A stretch of DNA of 64,000 bases from Thereva unica (lineage: Eukaryota > Arthropoda > Insecta > Diptera > Therevidae), in the NCBI GenBank assembly GCA_949987705.1, contig OX465281.1, forward strand, positions 222,303,978-222,367,977. The letters are read 5' to 3'. The notes under the pieces were generated by a model that saw only the letters and a program-made list of their open reading frames with translations, did no database searches and was not told the origin of the DNA. This document shows, in pieces, positions 24,713-36,009 of the stretch. Position numbers and translations under genes: made by a program. Within the stretch, counting starts at the first letter, position 1, and each line of letters opens with the position of its first letter.

Positions 24713-25425
24713 TTAAGGGGAGGTCCAACCCAAAAATAATAAAAATTGAAAAAAAAAAACTTTTTTTTATTGTGTTTTCAGATACTATGATTCTTCTAGT
24801 ATAGTATTTATTAGTATTTAAACTTTGATTAGAATGTAAATAAACTCGAAAAAAAAAAAATGAAAAAAGCGTTGCTTTTCTTTGATCGCCATTATCTCTA
24901 AATGTCATTTGTCATGTTTTCTCGTAGGTGGATTAATTTTTCTCAGTCAATTTACAGCCGATTTGCCTGAAATTTGGTACACACCCTCTTCGAACAATAA
25001 TAAAGATTTTTGTAAAACAGATTTTTGATAACGTTATTTAAAAAAAAGTTATATCGCTTCAAAAGTGAAAAACACTCGAAAATAGCCTCAAAATAGCGTT
25101 TTTCTTGCATGTCATTATTCCAACTAACGTAACTTCGTAACAAAATAAAAATTCAAAAATCTGTTTTACAGAAACTTTCATTATTGTTTAAAGATGATAT
25201 GTGCCAAATTTCACGTCAATCGGATGAAAATTGGCCGAGAAAAATTAATCCACCTACGGGCATATTTTTCACTCTTTCATTCAAAAAATGGTGGGGGAAA
25301 TTTTTGGAGAGGGTTTTCGTACACATTTTCTGTTAAAGCCAATTAAGATACACAATATATCTGAAAATTATGCAATTCGATGAAAAATTGTAGATTTTAG
25401 CCATTTGGGTTGAACCTCTCCTTAA
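24713..25425. mobile_element. TTAA-flanked foldback element
   Basis: The left end TTAAGGGGAGGTCCAACCC is mirrored by GGGTTGAACCTCTCCTTAA at the right end. A second inverted pair lies inside: CGTAGGTGGATTAATTTTTC near 24925 against GAAAAATTAATCCACCTACG near 25239, followed by a mirrored AATTTGG/CCAAATT region. It has no coding capacity. TTAA at both ends suggests a piggyBac- or Kolobok-type source of transposase. Confidence 0.8.
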
Positions 25426-25900
25426 AGGACAATTTCAAAGTAAATAAATTTCAAGCATCGGCTAAATCCATAGCAAAAATTTGACTCGACATAGTTTATT
25501 GCTCTTCTTTACGCTCCTTTAATCCCTCATGGGACATAGTCGACATCATTTGGTAAGGCAATCCAGATGTCGAAGTATAGCCCAATTATTCCGTCAGCCA
25601 AATGTTATCGTAATGACAGCTGTATGTTAACAGCTCGAAATATTGGCCAATGCTTTGCAGGAAGCCCGAAAAATAGCTGTTTTGCGTATTGAATTTAGGT
25701 AGTCATTTAATCAACATTGTATTCAAAAAACTAATTTGAAATAAATGGTGGAGAATATCCTAAATAAATCTTGCTCGTTTGTTAAAATTGGCCACAAAAT
25801 TTCAGAGTTATTTAATACATACATACTCCCATACATAAATATATTACATCTGTCCGGTAGAGCCCGCTCCCCGCGGGGCTCCCTTGGGATATTTTTTGGA
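25426..25900. other. Unassigned intronic DNA
   Basis: No coding signal or repeat recognised. Confidence 0.35.
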
Positions 25901-25904
25901 TGGA

Positions 25905-26438
25905 GCTAGCGGGAGACCGTCGATTGGCGAATTATCTAGGCAACAAAACAGAGTTTCAAGTCGGTACGGCTGAGGGTTAGTAATCCGCTTCCATAAAAAC
26001 ACCATTGCTAGGAATCGGCAAACAATGCCTCGGAACCGGATGGGCAACGCGATGACGACCTTCGATTTTCGAACTAGGAAACGAATCGGATCATGGAATG
26101 TGAGTACACTGCTTTCTGACGGACGGCTGGATGTAGTCGTCAAGAGATGAATCAATATAAAGTCAAGATAATGGGACTTAGCGAGACCAGATGGCACATT
26201 TCGGGGAACATATCCGCCCAAACGGTGTATCCTTCTTATATTATGGGAAAAATGAAACTGAAAGCTGGATGAGTGGCGTTGGCGTAATATTCACCAAAGA
26301 GGCCAGGTGCAGCCTCATTAGCTAGTCACCACTTTCTAAGAACATTATTACCGTGCGCCTGCGTATCAGATAAGAAGTACTACGGTAGTCCAATGTTAAA
26401 CTTCAACTGAAGACGTAGACGATGACGTATCTTAAGCC
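25905..26438 (+). mobile_element. RTE-like LINE, endonuclease N-terminus relic
   Basis: The plus strand reads RTRKRIGSWNVSTLLSDGRL at about 26070-26130, then, in another frame, YKVKIMGLSETRWHISG, ISAQTVYPSYIMGK and GVGVIFTKEARCSLIS. These are the ordered GSWNVRTL / LGLSE-RW / GVG blocks of the endonuclease of insect LINEs of the RTE-like type. Several frameshifts and stops are present. The reverse transcriptase at 38400-39390 appears to be the same kind of element. A TIR element begins right after it. Confidence 0.75.
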
Positions 26439-26439
26439 T

Positions 26440-27030
26440 GATCTAAATATGACGTGCCGTACGTACGGTAACCGTACATACCCTAACGTACGAACATGGG
26501 TGTTTAATTGGCACCGACAATAAACTTAATGAGCTAATATACATATCGTGGGTTTAAAAGCAGAACTCACTAAGTCAAAAACCATAGTTTTTAGTAAATC
26601 GATATTTAAGATGTTTGTGTCTCTGAAAATTTTGTAATGGCATATAATAGTAATCGGCTCAGTATACATTGTTTTTTAGATTTCTTAGTTTAGTTTACAA
26701 AAGAATTGAAATAATTATTTAATTCTAATACTGGATTTTTAGATTAAAATAAAAAAACGCAACGAATTAGTGAGTTTTGGCAGAAATGATTTGCTAGTTT
26801 TGTGTCATTATGGACAAGGTAAATCCGAAACTAACCCCCTAAAAACCTTAACAATATTAGTGTGCGGGCTATAAGGTATTGCCAGTATAAAGTTGGCATT
26901 ATAAGACTTACTTTAGTATAAAAAACTGAAAACTTGAAAAATTGTACTTAGTGAATTCTGCTTGTAAACCAACGATATATTCGATCGTTAGGATATGTAC
27001 GGCTACGGTATGGCATGTCATATTTAGTTC
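26440..27030. mobile_element. TIR element (~55 bp inverted repeats)
   Basis: The left end GATCTAAATATGACGTGCCG (26440) is matched by an inverted right end (26975-27030) reading GAACTAAATATGACATGCCA from the other strand, and the similarity continues through CCGTACATA-CCTAACG. The interior has no transposase. The superfamily is unknown because no target duplication is clear. Confidence 0.75.
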
Positions 27031-27039
27031 ATTTGCTAG

Positions 27040-27650
27040 AGAATCCGAAGAGGCGTTGGATCAGCTAATCAGAAACAAGCAAAGGCCAATGTAAGTGTAG
27101 TGTGTACACAAATTATAAAATAATTATAGTATCCTATAAATTCGCTATTTTCGACTTACGTGGTGTTAGAACTTAAGCGACGATATGCTGTATCAATACA
27201 CTTCTTTGCTTTAAAAAGAAGCGTCACTAAAACAACTGTAATTTGTAAAGAATTGGTCGGAGTGCCATGAAATTTTGACACATATAGTTTGAAGATTGAT
27301 ACTATCTAAAAATGATAAAGATTCGCCACCTGTAAGCCACCCGACGAACTTATTGAGTGATGTAATATATAAAAGTCATGAATTTCTTCTTCGTGACTTT
27401 TTGAAATATCGCAGTCATATTCTGCAGAATATTCTTTATATAATTTTGATAATACCTGTTCGGATAACGTAAGGCAATTGTTGGTAGCTAATAGAAGAAG
27501 TGAATAAATTGAAACCCCAATTTTTTTACTGAAAAACCCGGTTTTCAATTTTCTTTTAAAAATCGGATTTAAAAGTCGAGATGAGTCAATATCCTAACAA
27601 GAACCTAGCGTTTTGCCATTCTATTCTAAAATTTCGGTTTTACCACAGGT
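27040..27650. other. Unassigned intronic DNA
   Basis: No convincing gene. Short minus-strand frames are present without family features. Confidence 0.35.
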
Positions 27651-27653
27651 AAC

Positions 27654-27935
27654 GCATCATCGTGGAGATATGGAAATTGGATGGATGTAAGATAATTTTC
27701 CTCTTGGTTTTGCGAAAGAAGATTTAAGAGAAAAACTAACTATTATCTATGCTCGAACGCTATCAAAACCCAAAATATTTGGCATAAACTACATAGCAGA
27801 AGGAAGCATTTGCCCAAATAAAATCTTTAGAATATTTGTTGCACAAGAACAAACAAAACATAAAAACGCATTTCTTCTTCAAATCGATTTGAACGGAAAT
27901 ATAAATGATCATAATTTGACATCAAAGAAATAATC
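27654..27935 (+). pseudogene. Unidentified coding-like fragment
   Basis: A plus-strand frame with one stop reads DNFPLGFAKEDLREKLTIIY, then ARTLSKPKIFGINYIAEGS, ICPNKIFRIFVAQEQTKHK and NAFLLQIDLNGNINDHN before a stop. The composition is more protein-like than surrounding AT-rich DNA. No domain is recognised. It might be a retrocopy or transposon fragment; a chance frame is also possible. Confidence 0.3.
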
Positions 27936-27939
27936 CAGA

Positions 27940-29145
27940 GTAATTTCAAAGTCGTTATATCGTATTATTTTTCATAAAGTTTATCACAGAAGTCGTCCTA
28001 AACGAAAGCAACTAGAGTGAATCTGAGGTAGCACGAAGAACACAAATTGAATTTTTGTTATTACTATTTTTTTTAAGTCAAACGATATACAACAAAATGA
28101 CAGAAAATCCCATAAACAGCAGAACTTGAAAACAACATTTGGAGCCTGCAATCGGAAAAGTTGGAGTAGTTTTGATGGTATTAAAAAGCCCCTGAACTTT
28201 TACGTTCCACTCAATTTAAAGTGGGTTAAACAACTCCTTCAAAAGGATCAATAGAAACTATCCAATTTCGTGCGACATCGATAAGCGGATTTATGCAGGA
28301 ACATATACCCTTTTGCCAGTGAAATGGCTTCTTTAAAACTAGGTAAAAATCTAGGAAAATACTTTATTCAGACTGGGTTAAAAGAGTCGGGTTAGTTGAG
28401 TAGGGAATGCTGCTGCAACTGGAGTGTGACTGTAAAAACGTTATTCATAGCCGTTGACAATTTTTGAGTTATTTTCACAGTTTGTGCAAAGAATGTTTTC
28501 AATTGTGGCTTTCTTCAATTCTTAAATGGAATTTTTATATCTGGATATGATTTTTTTTTTAATTTGATCAAGTACAATTTTTGTTATATTTTTTTCAACG
28601 ATCCAATAAAAAATGTTCCCTGTTCGAATTGATTTTATTAAAAAACTTAAAACCAACTATTATAAAAAGGAACAAGAATTCCAATTTTCCCTTGTACAGT
28701 AGAAAATTCAAGTACCATGAAAACTACGATATTCAAAATGAAACAATTCACGTCAATCCAAAGACTGAAATTTAATTTGAATCTGTTTTCAATACGGGCA
28801 GACGAGCCACATCAAAGTTGGACATAGTTGAGTTTCTCCTTTAATGAGATTTATCAAGAGGAGACAAGGATAAATGCATCACTGCCAACATAGTGTAGGT
28901 TTTGCATCAAACTAGTGATAATTGTATGCAAATAAATTCATTGTTGCGGTATTTGGAGCTATGTGCCTTTTATTCGGTTAGCACAAAGATAATTTTGATA
29001 ATCGGAAGAGTATTGTTAATGGCAATGAGAGTTTTTTAATACCAAAATTATTTCTGGGATAAAAAAGGATTTAAGAAAATAGTAAAGTAAACTTTGTTGG
29101 ATTACAATAATCCTAAACAAAATTATATTTACAAAAAATTTGATT
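27940..29145. other. Unassigned AT-rich intronic DNA
   Basis: No gene, RNA or repeat with clear ends. Confidence 0.4.
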
Positions 29146-29149
29146 CTAG

Positions 29150-30100
29150 AATTAAGTTTAGCATTAAGTATTGGCTCCAAAACAGAGACAGGTGTAGGGG
29201 CCGGAATATGGAGTGAAAACCATCATTCAGTAGAGCGATAAGCCTAAGAACCTTAGCAATTGTCTTTAAAGTAGAGGTATATACGCAATTCTGGCATGCA
29301 CTCTTCTCATGATAGGTCTACAAAAATAAACTGACCTGCGGAGCCAGGGCAGTCCATCCCGTAGGAGCAAGTCTAAAGGTGCGGGCCCAATGAACGCCAC
29401 GCCTACTTAGCTCGCCTTGACATATCGCAACAGGCGCGGCGAGCTCGGCAAATCCGGGCCCAATGAAAGCTTTGACAACTAAATTTTGGGACTAGCGAAG
29501 AGCCTTTGGTGAGATGGGCATTCTCAATCAAATTACCAATGCATCAAAAGCAAAAGCAATGAAAAGGCGGATGCCCTGGCTAAACAGGGCTCTGAAATGG
29601 TATTCATCGGTCCGGAGCCGGCTATTAGGGTATCCACCCCGCTCGGTGACCCTTGCCAATCGGACTCTGGTAAAACATACCGAACACTGGAGGTCCGTGC
29701 CTGGGCTTGCCAACTTTAAGCACTTCTTTCCTGTGCCATCTCCTTTGTAGACTTTGTCTTGAGGGGTATGAGTCTGCCCTTCATGTTCTTTGTACCCGGC
29801 GAGTGCCCGCGGAAATATTTTAAGGGCTTGGAAGGAGACCATGGTAAAAAAATGTTCGCAAAAAGAAGTGGCAGACTACGTCCTCTCCTGTGGCGGGCCT
29901 AAGTTAAGGGTGAAAAACCACGAAGTTGCACATGCGGCAAACACCTGATTTAGCTTCTGGCTGCTACGTTTCAATTTTGACGAATGGGTTAAGATACCAA
30001 TGGTATGAACTAGATAATGGCTTGATTGAACGACGACAAAGTTTAATGGTCCGTCCACATAACGCAACTAAGATTGGCAAAAGTCCTTTGTTATGGTTTT
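29150..30100 (+). mobile_element. RNase H-bearing LINE fragment, copy 1
   Basis: Plus-strand segments read GSKTETGVGAGIWSEN (RNase H start), then SNEKADALAKQGSEMVFIG followed by PEPAIRV (RNase H end), then a KTYRTLEVRAW block. The second copy at 30440-31285 has the same order and closely similar nucleotides. Many stops and indels. The stretch 29900-30430 is uncertain and may include filler DNA. Confidence 0.75.
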
Positions 30101-30409
30101 TATCGTTCGTACCCAGTAAGAAAACAAATGCTTCGAAAGGCCTTTTAAAGCGCTATTTTGAAGCAGTAAAGCGCTTACGCTCCGTAAGAAGCTTCATGGT
30201 ATTTTAACATTGCATGTCCGCAGAGCTCAGCACTTTTATTAGGCAGCAATTATATAGATTTATATGCATCTGCTGAGATAGTGCTTTGATACCGTTGCTG
30301 TAGGAAGCAGACGGGCTGTCTTACTGCTTTATATTTGCTTCGCAGCAAAGTACTTGTACTCTTTCCTACTGGGTAGTTAGTAAAATTCAACTGGCTTCGT
30401 TGTAGTGTG

Positions 30410-31285
30410 AAATCCATGTATTGGATATACACTACCATCATTAGGCAACTAAGGGCACGGAATCTGGAGTGAAATTCAGCAGGGCGCTAAGCCTAGGCAA
30501 CCTGGCAACAGTCTTTCAAGATAGATATACGCTATCCTTTCATGCACTCATGAGAGCTTAAGAAGGGCCTAGCAAAATAAACGGATTGTTATCCTCTCTG
30601 ATAGCCAAGCGGCAATTAGAGTGATGAGGTCCCGTCGGAACAAGTTGAAATTAGTTTGGGACTGCCAACGTGCTCTTGATGAGTTGGCGTTCTCAATCAA
30701 GTTACCCTTGTCTGGGTTTCGGGCCACTGGGGCTTCAAAGGCAACGTAAGTGCAGATGCCCTGGCTAAACAGGGCTCTGATATTGCATTCATTGGTCCAG
30801 AGCCGGCTATTGGGGTACCGTTCAGCTTGCTGCAAAAAGCCCTGGCCGATCGGACTTTGATGAAACATACTGAACGCTGGAGGTCCGCACCTGGATTGGC
30901 CAACTCTAAGCGGATCCTTCCAGTGCCGTCCCCTAAGACGTCCAAGGAATTGTTAGGGCGCAGTAGGAATGATGTCAGGACACTTGTTGGCTTGATTACC
31001 GGACACTGTGCCCTAAATTACCACTTATGGAGGATAGTAAGGTCGGGGGATCCTACATGTAGGCTTTGCCTGGAAGAGGATGAGCCTGCCTTCAACGTTC
31101 TATGTGAAAGTCCCGCAATAGCGAGGAGCAGGGTTTCTTTGTTCGAGGAGTCTCTGCTCGAACACTCAAGTCTAAGCGACAAGCCTCTAGTTGACTGCTG
31201 AACTTGTTTAAGCGGTCTGGCCTACAAACTTGAGGTATAGGGGTTGTAGTACAATAGGCCAAATAAATGGCTTCAGTACCTTTAA
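30410..31285 (+). mobile_element. RNase H-bearing LINE fragment, copy 2, 3' end
   Basis: After RNase H remnants (GTESGVKFSRALSLG, SLIAKRQLE), a 124-codon frame at 30827-31201 encodes KALADRTLMKHTERWRSAPG, RTLVGLITGHCALNYHLWRI and DPTCRLCLEEDEPAFNVLCE. This is the post-RNase H Cys/His block of I/LOA-type LINEs. The frame ends at 31201 and the 3' untranslated end is near 31285. The presence of two tandem-like partial copies (with 29150-30100) suggests a local duplication or two insertions. Confidence 0.8.
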
Positions 31286-31314
31286 ATCTAATACCTCACA
31301 GGAAAAACCGCACT

Positions 31315-31996
31315 TAGCCCAGTGAATAAGGTGGAAAAAACTGTAAAATATAGAAAAGTGGTGGAACAGTACCGATTTCAAAAATTCTTCTTTTTCCGTA
31401 TTCTATAGACCTTCAGGAACATTCATCACCGCTAACCCTTGCATTACCTCCAGAAATGAATAAATTAAGGTGGTTTTACCCCTCCAAAGTACCACCATGA
31501 ATTGCAGCACTGAAAATGTTTGTAAAATTTATATATTTTGGCTCGAAAATCGTCTCTCGGGGGTTTTCGGGGTCTCTGATCATGAATCCGAGGTCCATTT
31601 GTAGACAGGGGTAGTTTCAACCCCCAAAAGCACATCCAGATGTCGAGAACTACCAATATGAAAAATTTCAAGAAAATCAGTCGAAAGCCATTTTTCATAG
31701 AAAAGGTGCGGGGTCCTTTTTCAATATTTTCTGTCACTAAGGGTATTTTAAGGGTTGAAATCACCTCTACATGTATATGAACCTCGGATTCGTGATCAAA
31801 GAAACGATTTCTGAGATTTTCAGTACTGCAATTCAAGGGGGCATAAAACCACCCTAATTTATTCATGTTTCTAGGTAATGCAAGGGCTAAAGGCGATGAA
31901 TGCTCCTGAACGTCTACAGAACACGGGTAAAAAGGATTTTTCAAAATGGTGCTGTTCCACCACTTCTCCAGTTGTTCCGTCTTATTCACTGGGCTA
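31315..31996. mobile_element. Palindromic foldback element, TA-flanked
   Basis: Ends read TAGCCCAGTGAATAAG at 31315 and CTTATTCACTGGGCTA at 31996. The inverted similarity runs about 300 bp into each arm, including GTGGTGGAACAG, TTCAGGA-CATTCATC, CCTTGCATTACCT and ATGAATAAATTA blocks. TA at each end is compatible with a Tc1/mariner-type target. A 174-codon minus-strand frame across it is produced by the palindrome and is not a gene. Confidence 0.85.
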
Positions 31997-31999
31997 CGT

Positions 32000-33272
32000 G
32001 TCTATACATATTTTAGGTTGAAAAACTATAAAAGTTATGTTGTTTGCTGAAATATGTAATTAACTAATAAAATAATGTATTAAAAAAAAAATATGAAACA
32101 ATTTTTCAACCCTAAAACACCATTTGTGGCATAAAAATCGCACAAATCCTTTCCAGAGTTAAAGAGCATTTAAATTGTATTGTGAAATGTTTTATCTGAT
32201 CTGATCTGATTTATCCCAAAAGACTACACTAACCTAACTTAGGAAAAGCTAAGATACATAAGGCATTACTAATCTCATAAAGGAATAATATCAACAAATT
32301 TACCAAGAGTTTGTTTCATACACATACAATACCTTTAGAACATATAAAAATTAACTTTTATTTTTCTTCACCTTTAAGATTTATAAATATTTTACTATTT
32401 AATCTTGATTTTGAATATAAAGTATTGTAAAGGAAATTAGTCTTTCAAAAAATAATAATAGTACACAAATCTAAAAAAAAAACTGTTTCTTAAGTATTAT
32501 GAAAACGATTTTACCAAGTCTGATAACAAAAAGTACAATAGAAATAAAAAATAAACAATGTATAAATTACAATTATCAAAAATGTGCTTAAGATAAATTT
32601 GTGTGATTTTTGTGGAGGTAAAAAATAAAAATAAATAAACGTTTCTGATTTAAATAATTAATTAATTTAAAAAAAAAAATAATAATAATAATAAATATAA
32701 TATTGGGAAGCATTCAACACCGATAAGCAAACATTTTCGTTGAACTAAAAACTGATTTGTTTACGTACACAGGGTGTCACGAAAGTTTTACGTTCAAGCG
32801 TTCTTTTTTAATGATACTGAATTGCTTTATTATTTTTTCGCTTCTAATTAATAAACAAATAAGTAATTATGTATTATTAATATTATTTTCTTTGCTTTTT
32901 TTAAAAAATGAAGCTGTTGCTCTTTCGTAGTATGTTTATTGTTAGAGCAACTAATTAAAATTAACTAAGATTACAGCTAATTGCAAATTAATTATTAATT
33001 AATTTTTTTTTAAATTATATGCTCTAAAATAAATTGTCTCCCTAAACGATAATCACTTTCTGCCACCTTGTATACAAACCGATTATAGATTCGCTTCCAT
33101 TATTATTGGACACTTATCAACATTCATTTAATTATTTTGTTTTTGGTATTTTATTGATGAGGTTAAACACATACATAGAAAATATATATTTGAAAAAAAA
33201 AGAAAGAAGTCAATTAAAAACTTTTTAAAGAGGAGTAAAAATAGGAAAATTTACAATTAGTGGCGTAATTAC
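32000..33272. other. AT-rich intronic DNA
   Basis: No gene. Contains an AAT microsatellite near 32680-32695. Confidence 0.45.
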
Positions 33273-33437
33273 TTTCGGGCAATGATATTGATCGATGTTG
33301 GGCTGAGCGATTTCGCCCTCTTCCAAAGCCCGATAAGGGGCGAAACCCGGCGAATAAACGTCTTCTAAGTCCTGTATCAGGAGCTGGTGGAGGTGGCCGC
33401 CGCTGACTACTCGATGCTGGCAGAGGTATTCGATAAT
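33273..33437 (-). CDS. Host gene 1, exon B (internal, partial gene)
   Basis: Acceptor TTTTTTTAAG ends at 33438; donor GAAA|GTAATT follows 33273. The exon is 165 nt, so it keeps phase. Two frames are open. Entered in phase 1, as exons A and C require, it reads YRIPLPASSSQRRPPPPAP, then DTGLRRRLFAGFRPLSGF and GRGRNRSAQHRSISLPE, and joins exon C as SLPE-T-PHSP. The other open frame (IIEYLCQHRVVSGGHLHQLL...) would need different neighbours. The phase-1 reading fits the Pro/Arg/Ser bias of exon C and is preferred. It is GC-richer than the surrounding AT-rich DNA, which supports coding status. Confidence 0.65.
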
Positions 33438-33439
33438 CT

Positions 33440-34200
33440 TAAAAAAGGACATAGACATGCTTTTGTTGTATTTTTTCAAAATTGTTTTGTTTTTTTTTTT
33501 TCTTATCAAATTAGTTGACTAGACAACAAAAATGATTTTTCAGTGTATTCTCAATACGGTTGTATGTATGTATATGTATTCGTATAATGTGTAGAGTGTA
33601 TTTATTTTTTGTGTAGTTTTTTTTTCTTTCTTTATTATAATAATTATTAAAAATCTTCTATAAAATCGCTTTAATTAAGTGCCCGTCAACTATGACGCTC
33701 TATAAGCTTAAAAATTGCAAAAATATATTGTTGATCATATCCGAACCATTCCATGTCGAAAAGGATTTTGTTTTGATAATAAATTCGAGATAAAAAATAG
33801 TAGAAAAAAATAACAGAAATATACAAAAAACAATATTAAAACTATCGACGAATGATGGAAAGTTTTTTTTTTGTGATCTGAGTGGATTGCGAAAATTGAG
33901 TTCAGCTGGAAAAAAGTTGATCCTTAATCAATAGAATCTAAGAAGGCCAATGTTGTGGCACAAGGGGCGGAATTAAGAGAAAAATGCGATTTTAATAAGA
34001 TACGTTTATATGTAACTTCACTATTTTGTTAGATTAAGTTTTTGGTGAGGCTTAATTGCCAACTCGATGTTTTTACCCACCAAGGACGAGTAGTAAGGGT
34101 CATAGACATCATCGATTTTTTTTCTAAGATTTTCGAAAATCACTGTGATTTTGTATCGCGAGTTTTGCCAACGTTTTCGCAAATGGATCTATGGTTCCTA
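33440..34200. other. Intronic AT-rich DNA
   Basis: Start of the 25 kb intron A-B region; no coding signal. Confidence 0.4.
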
Positions 34201-34202
34201 TT

Positions 34203-34503
34203 TCTACAGTCTGGAGAGTAAGGCGCCTGGCTACCATCCCAGAGGTCGCGGGTTCGAGTCCGGGCAGCACAACGGGCCATCGCGTTTCCCATTTCCCCGC
34301 CTACATAACTTTCCTTCTTTCTTCTTCCCTTTTTATATTCCTGATTCCTCATGTCATAGCCCTCTTTGGCCCGTCCCCGCTCGACCAAACGCATGTAATT
34401 GGTTGGTTAATGAGATTCAACACGATTCAGGAGGTATAAGACTCCAGCGAGTTATTTCGCGACCCCCGATGTCAGAGTCGTGATAGTAATGGTTGGGAGT
34501 AGG
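34203..34503 (+). mobile_element. tRNA-derived SINE, 3' truncated
   Basis: Same family as 18609-19062, opposite strand. The tRNA-like head has a B box GGTTCGAGTCC at 34250-34261, and the body blocks TTTCCTTCTTTCTTCTTCCC, TAATGAGATTCAAC and CGATGTCAGAGTCG align in order. The match ends at about 34503 where a hAT-like terminus starts, so the tail is missing. Confidence 0.85.
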
Positions 34504-34580
34504 GAATCCAATCCCGCACCATTTTTGCGGGATCAGTAATGCGGGACTAGACATGCGGGTCCGTGGGATGCGCGGATTTG
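34498..34580. mobile_element. hAT terminal fragment
   Basis: AGGGAATCCAATCCCGCACC resembles the end near 16576 (AGGGAACGCAATCCCGGGAT) and is followed by TCCCGCA/TGCGGGA motifs like those at 18183-18213. Probably a solo end of the same hAT family. Confidence 0.45.
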
Positions 34581-34688
34581 GGGAGTAGAATCATCTGTTA
34601 TAAGAACCGGGACTTTATAGAGAAATACTAACAATATTGCAAAGTATTTATAAAAATAGATTTAGGCTCTCCGGAACTCAACAAAATA

Positions 34689-34895
34689 ACCCTAATAAAG
34701 CATCTCACCAGCTTAATCGGTAATAACAGGGTACCATTGTTCCGCCTAGGTCGGGTTTGTAATGAACCTGTTGTTCACCTGGCAGTCTGCTACTGCCTGC
34801 TTCACAAACTTTGTCGCCTGGTTAGCGGGACTCTCTTGTTTCAGGAGGTATAACACACCGACGAGGCTGCCTCCTGCTACCCAGACTGTTGTGGC
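34689..34895 (+). repeat. Dispersed repeat R1, copy 1
   Basis: Shares an ordered series of blocks with 38023-38185: CCCTAATAA, ATCTC-C, GG(T)TAATAA, TTCCGC-TAGGT, GGAGGTA/GGAGGCA, GACGAGGCTG-CTCC and GCTA-CC. It is followed by a LINE-type tail at 34975-35042. It may be a second SINE family, but no clear A/B boxes were found. Confidence 0.6.
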
Positions 34896-34974
34896 TCAGC
34901 GGGCTGCTAAAAAAATTAACTCATACAACATGTAAGAGTTAAAACGTAAAGACCACCGATTCCTCCTCATGCAT

Positions 34975-35042
34975 CCTCCCCATGACGGACTGGTAGTATA
35001 AAGGGTGACAACTAAGCTTACAAGCTTCTACATAAAAAAAAT
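34975..35042 (+). mobile_element. LINE/SINE 3' tail
   Basis: CATGACGGACTGGTAGTATA then AAGGGTGACAACTAAGCTTA and an A8 run match the 3' tail of the LINE at 63.1 kb. It may be the end of the repeat that starts at 34689. Confidence 0.6.
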
Positions 35043-35209
35043 CGTTAAAGTCGTCAATTACTGAGTTTTCGTGCAGAGTTTACCAGGGGTTACCCAAAGT
35101 AATTGACCGCACAAACGCGGGTTGTGTAAAGTTTCGTTAACTCCAAGAAAACTCCACGAAACACGTACGATTAAGCCGGGTTCTGCATATGCGTTTGTTT
35201 AAGTCCGTT

Positions 35210-35378
35210 TAATGTACATAGAGTTAAAACATAAAGTTCGTCGACATTTCTTTGAGCACCCCCAGACCCTTCCTATTCTCAAACCAAGCTTGCTACCAGA
35301 CATTGTACCATTACCTTAACGACATGACAGTACTAGCAGGGTGATTCCTAAGCTTGGTTTTATCATATAAAAAATGTA
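35210..35378 (+). mobile_element. LINE/SINE 3' tail
   Basis: AAGCTTGCTACCAGACATTG, CGACATGACAGTACTAGC and CCTAAGCTTGG, then an A-rich end, match the same LINE tail. The preceding GAGTTAAAACATAAAG also occurs before the tail at 34940, so both may be copies of one composite element. Confidence 0.6.
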
Positions 35379-35876
35379 TCAACGGAGACACAATGTAAAA
35401 TTATTTATGTGGCACTTCAATCCAGAACCGTCATGGAAACAATATCGTGTTAACTTGAGGGGAAAAGCTTTCTGTAAACTCAAGAAATGCACTTCTCCGG
35501 TTCATGGAAACACAGTAAAAGTCAAGTTACCCTACGCTTACGACAGGGGATTCCCACGTGCATATGACCGAACGGGGACTAACCTCGTCGTTAACACTGT
35601 ATTGTATATCAAACGAACTTCTGAGTCAGTCAAACAAAGTATTCAGGCGAATTCTAAACTACTATAGAATTGATTCCGCTGGAATTTAGAATAGGGTTTC
35701 CTCGCTTATAGCTTATAGATGATAGTAGTGAAAAGATTAGGGAAATGTTGTAATGAGGGAACACAAGAAATTAAGGGGTAGCAATATAGGTAGGACCAAA
35801 TAAAATACGAAGGGCTATGTCACCTACGGCATTCGAATTACATTTTTTTTCCATTAAATTTCCCATTAGTAAATCA

Positions 35877-36000
35877 AATTAATCCTTTTGCAAATTATAT
35901 TCACCTTTTTACAAAGAAAATTCACCTTTTTGCAATTTAAATTCACCTTTTTGCAATTTTAATTTACCTTTTTGCAAATTAAATTCACCCGTTTGAAAAT
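35877..36000. repeat. ~21-bp tandem repeat, about six units
   Basis: Units of TTCACCTTTTTGCAATTTAA begin near 35901, 35921, 35942, 35963 and 35984 with small variation, preceded by a partial unit. Confidence 0.9.
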
Positions 36001-36009
36001 TAATGATTG

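Noticed and set aside
25844..26221. 125-codon minus-strand frame
   Set aside because: It is antisense to the LINE endonuclease blocks on the plus strand.
31465..31989. 174-codon minus-strand frame
   Set aside because: It spans both arms of a palindromic element, and the encoded sequence repeats itself through the inverted arms; no family features.
33273..33437. Reading exon B as IIEYLCQHRVVSGGHLHQLL
   Set aside because: The frame is open, but it does not match the phase of exons A, C or the alternative last exon; the phase-1 reading joins them all. Kept only as an alternative.
35374..35667. 97-codon plus-strand frame
   Set aside because: It starts within a LINE tail and has no recognisable domain or partner exon.
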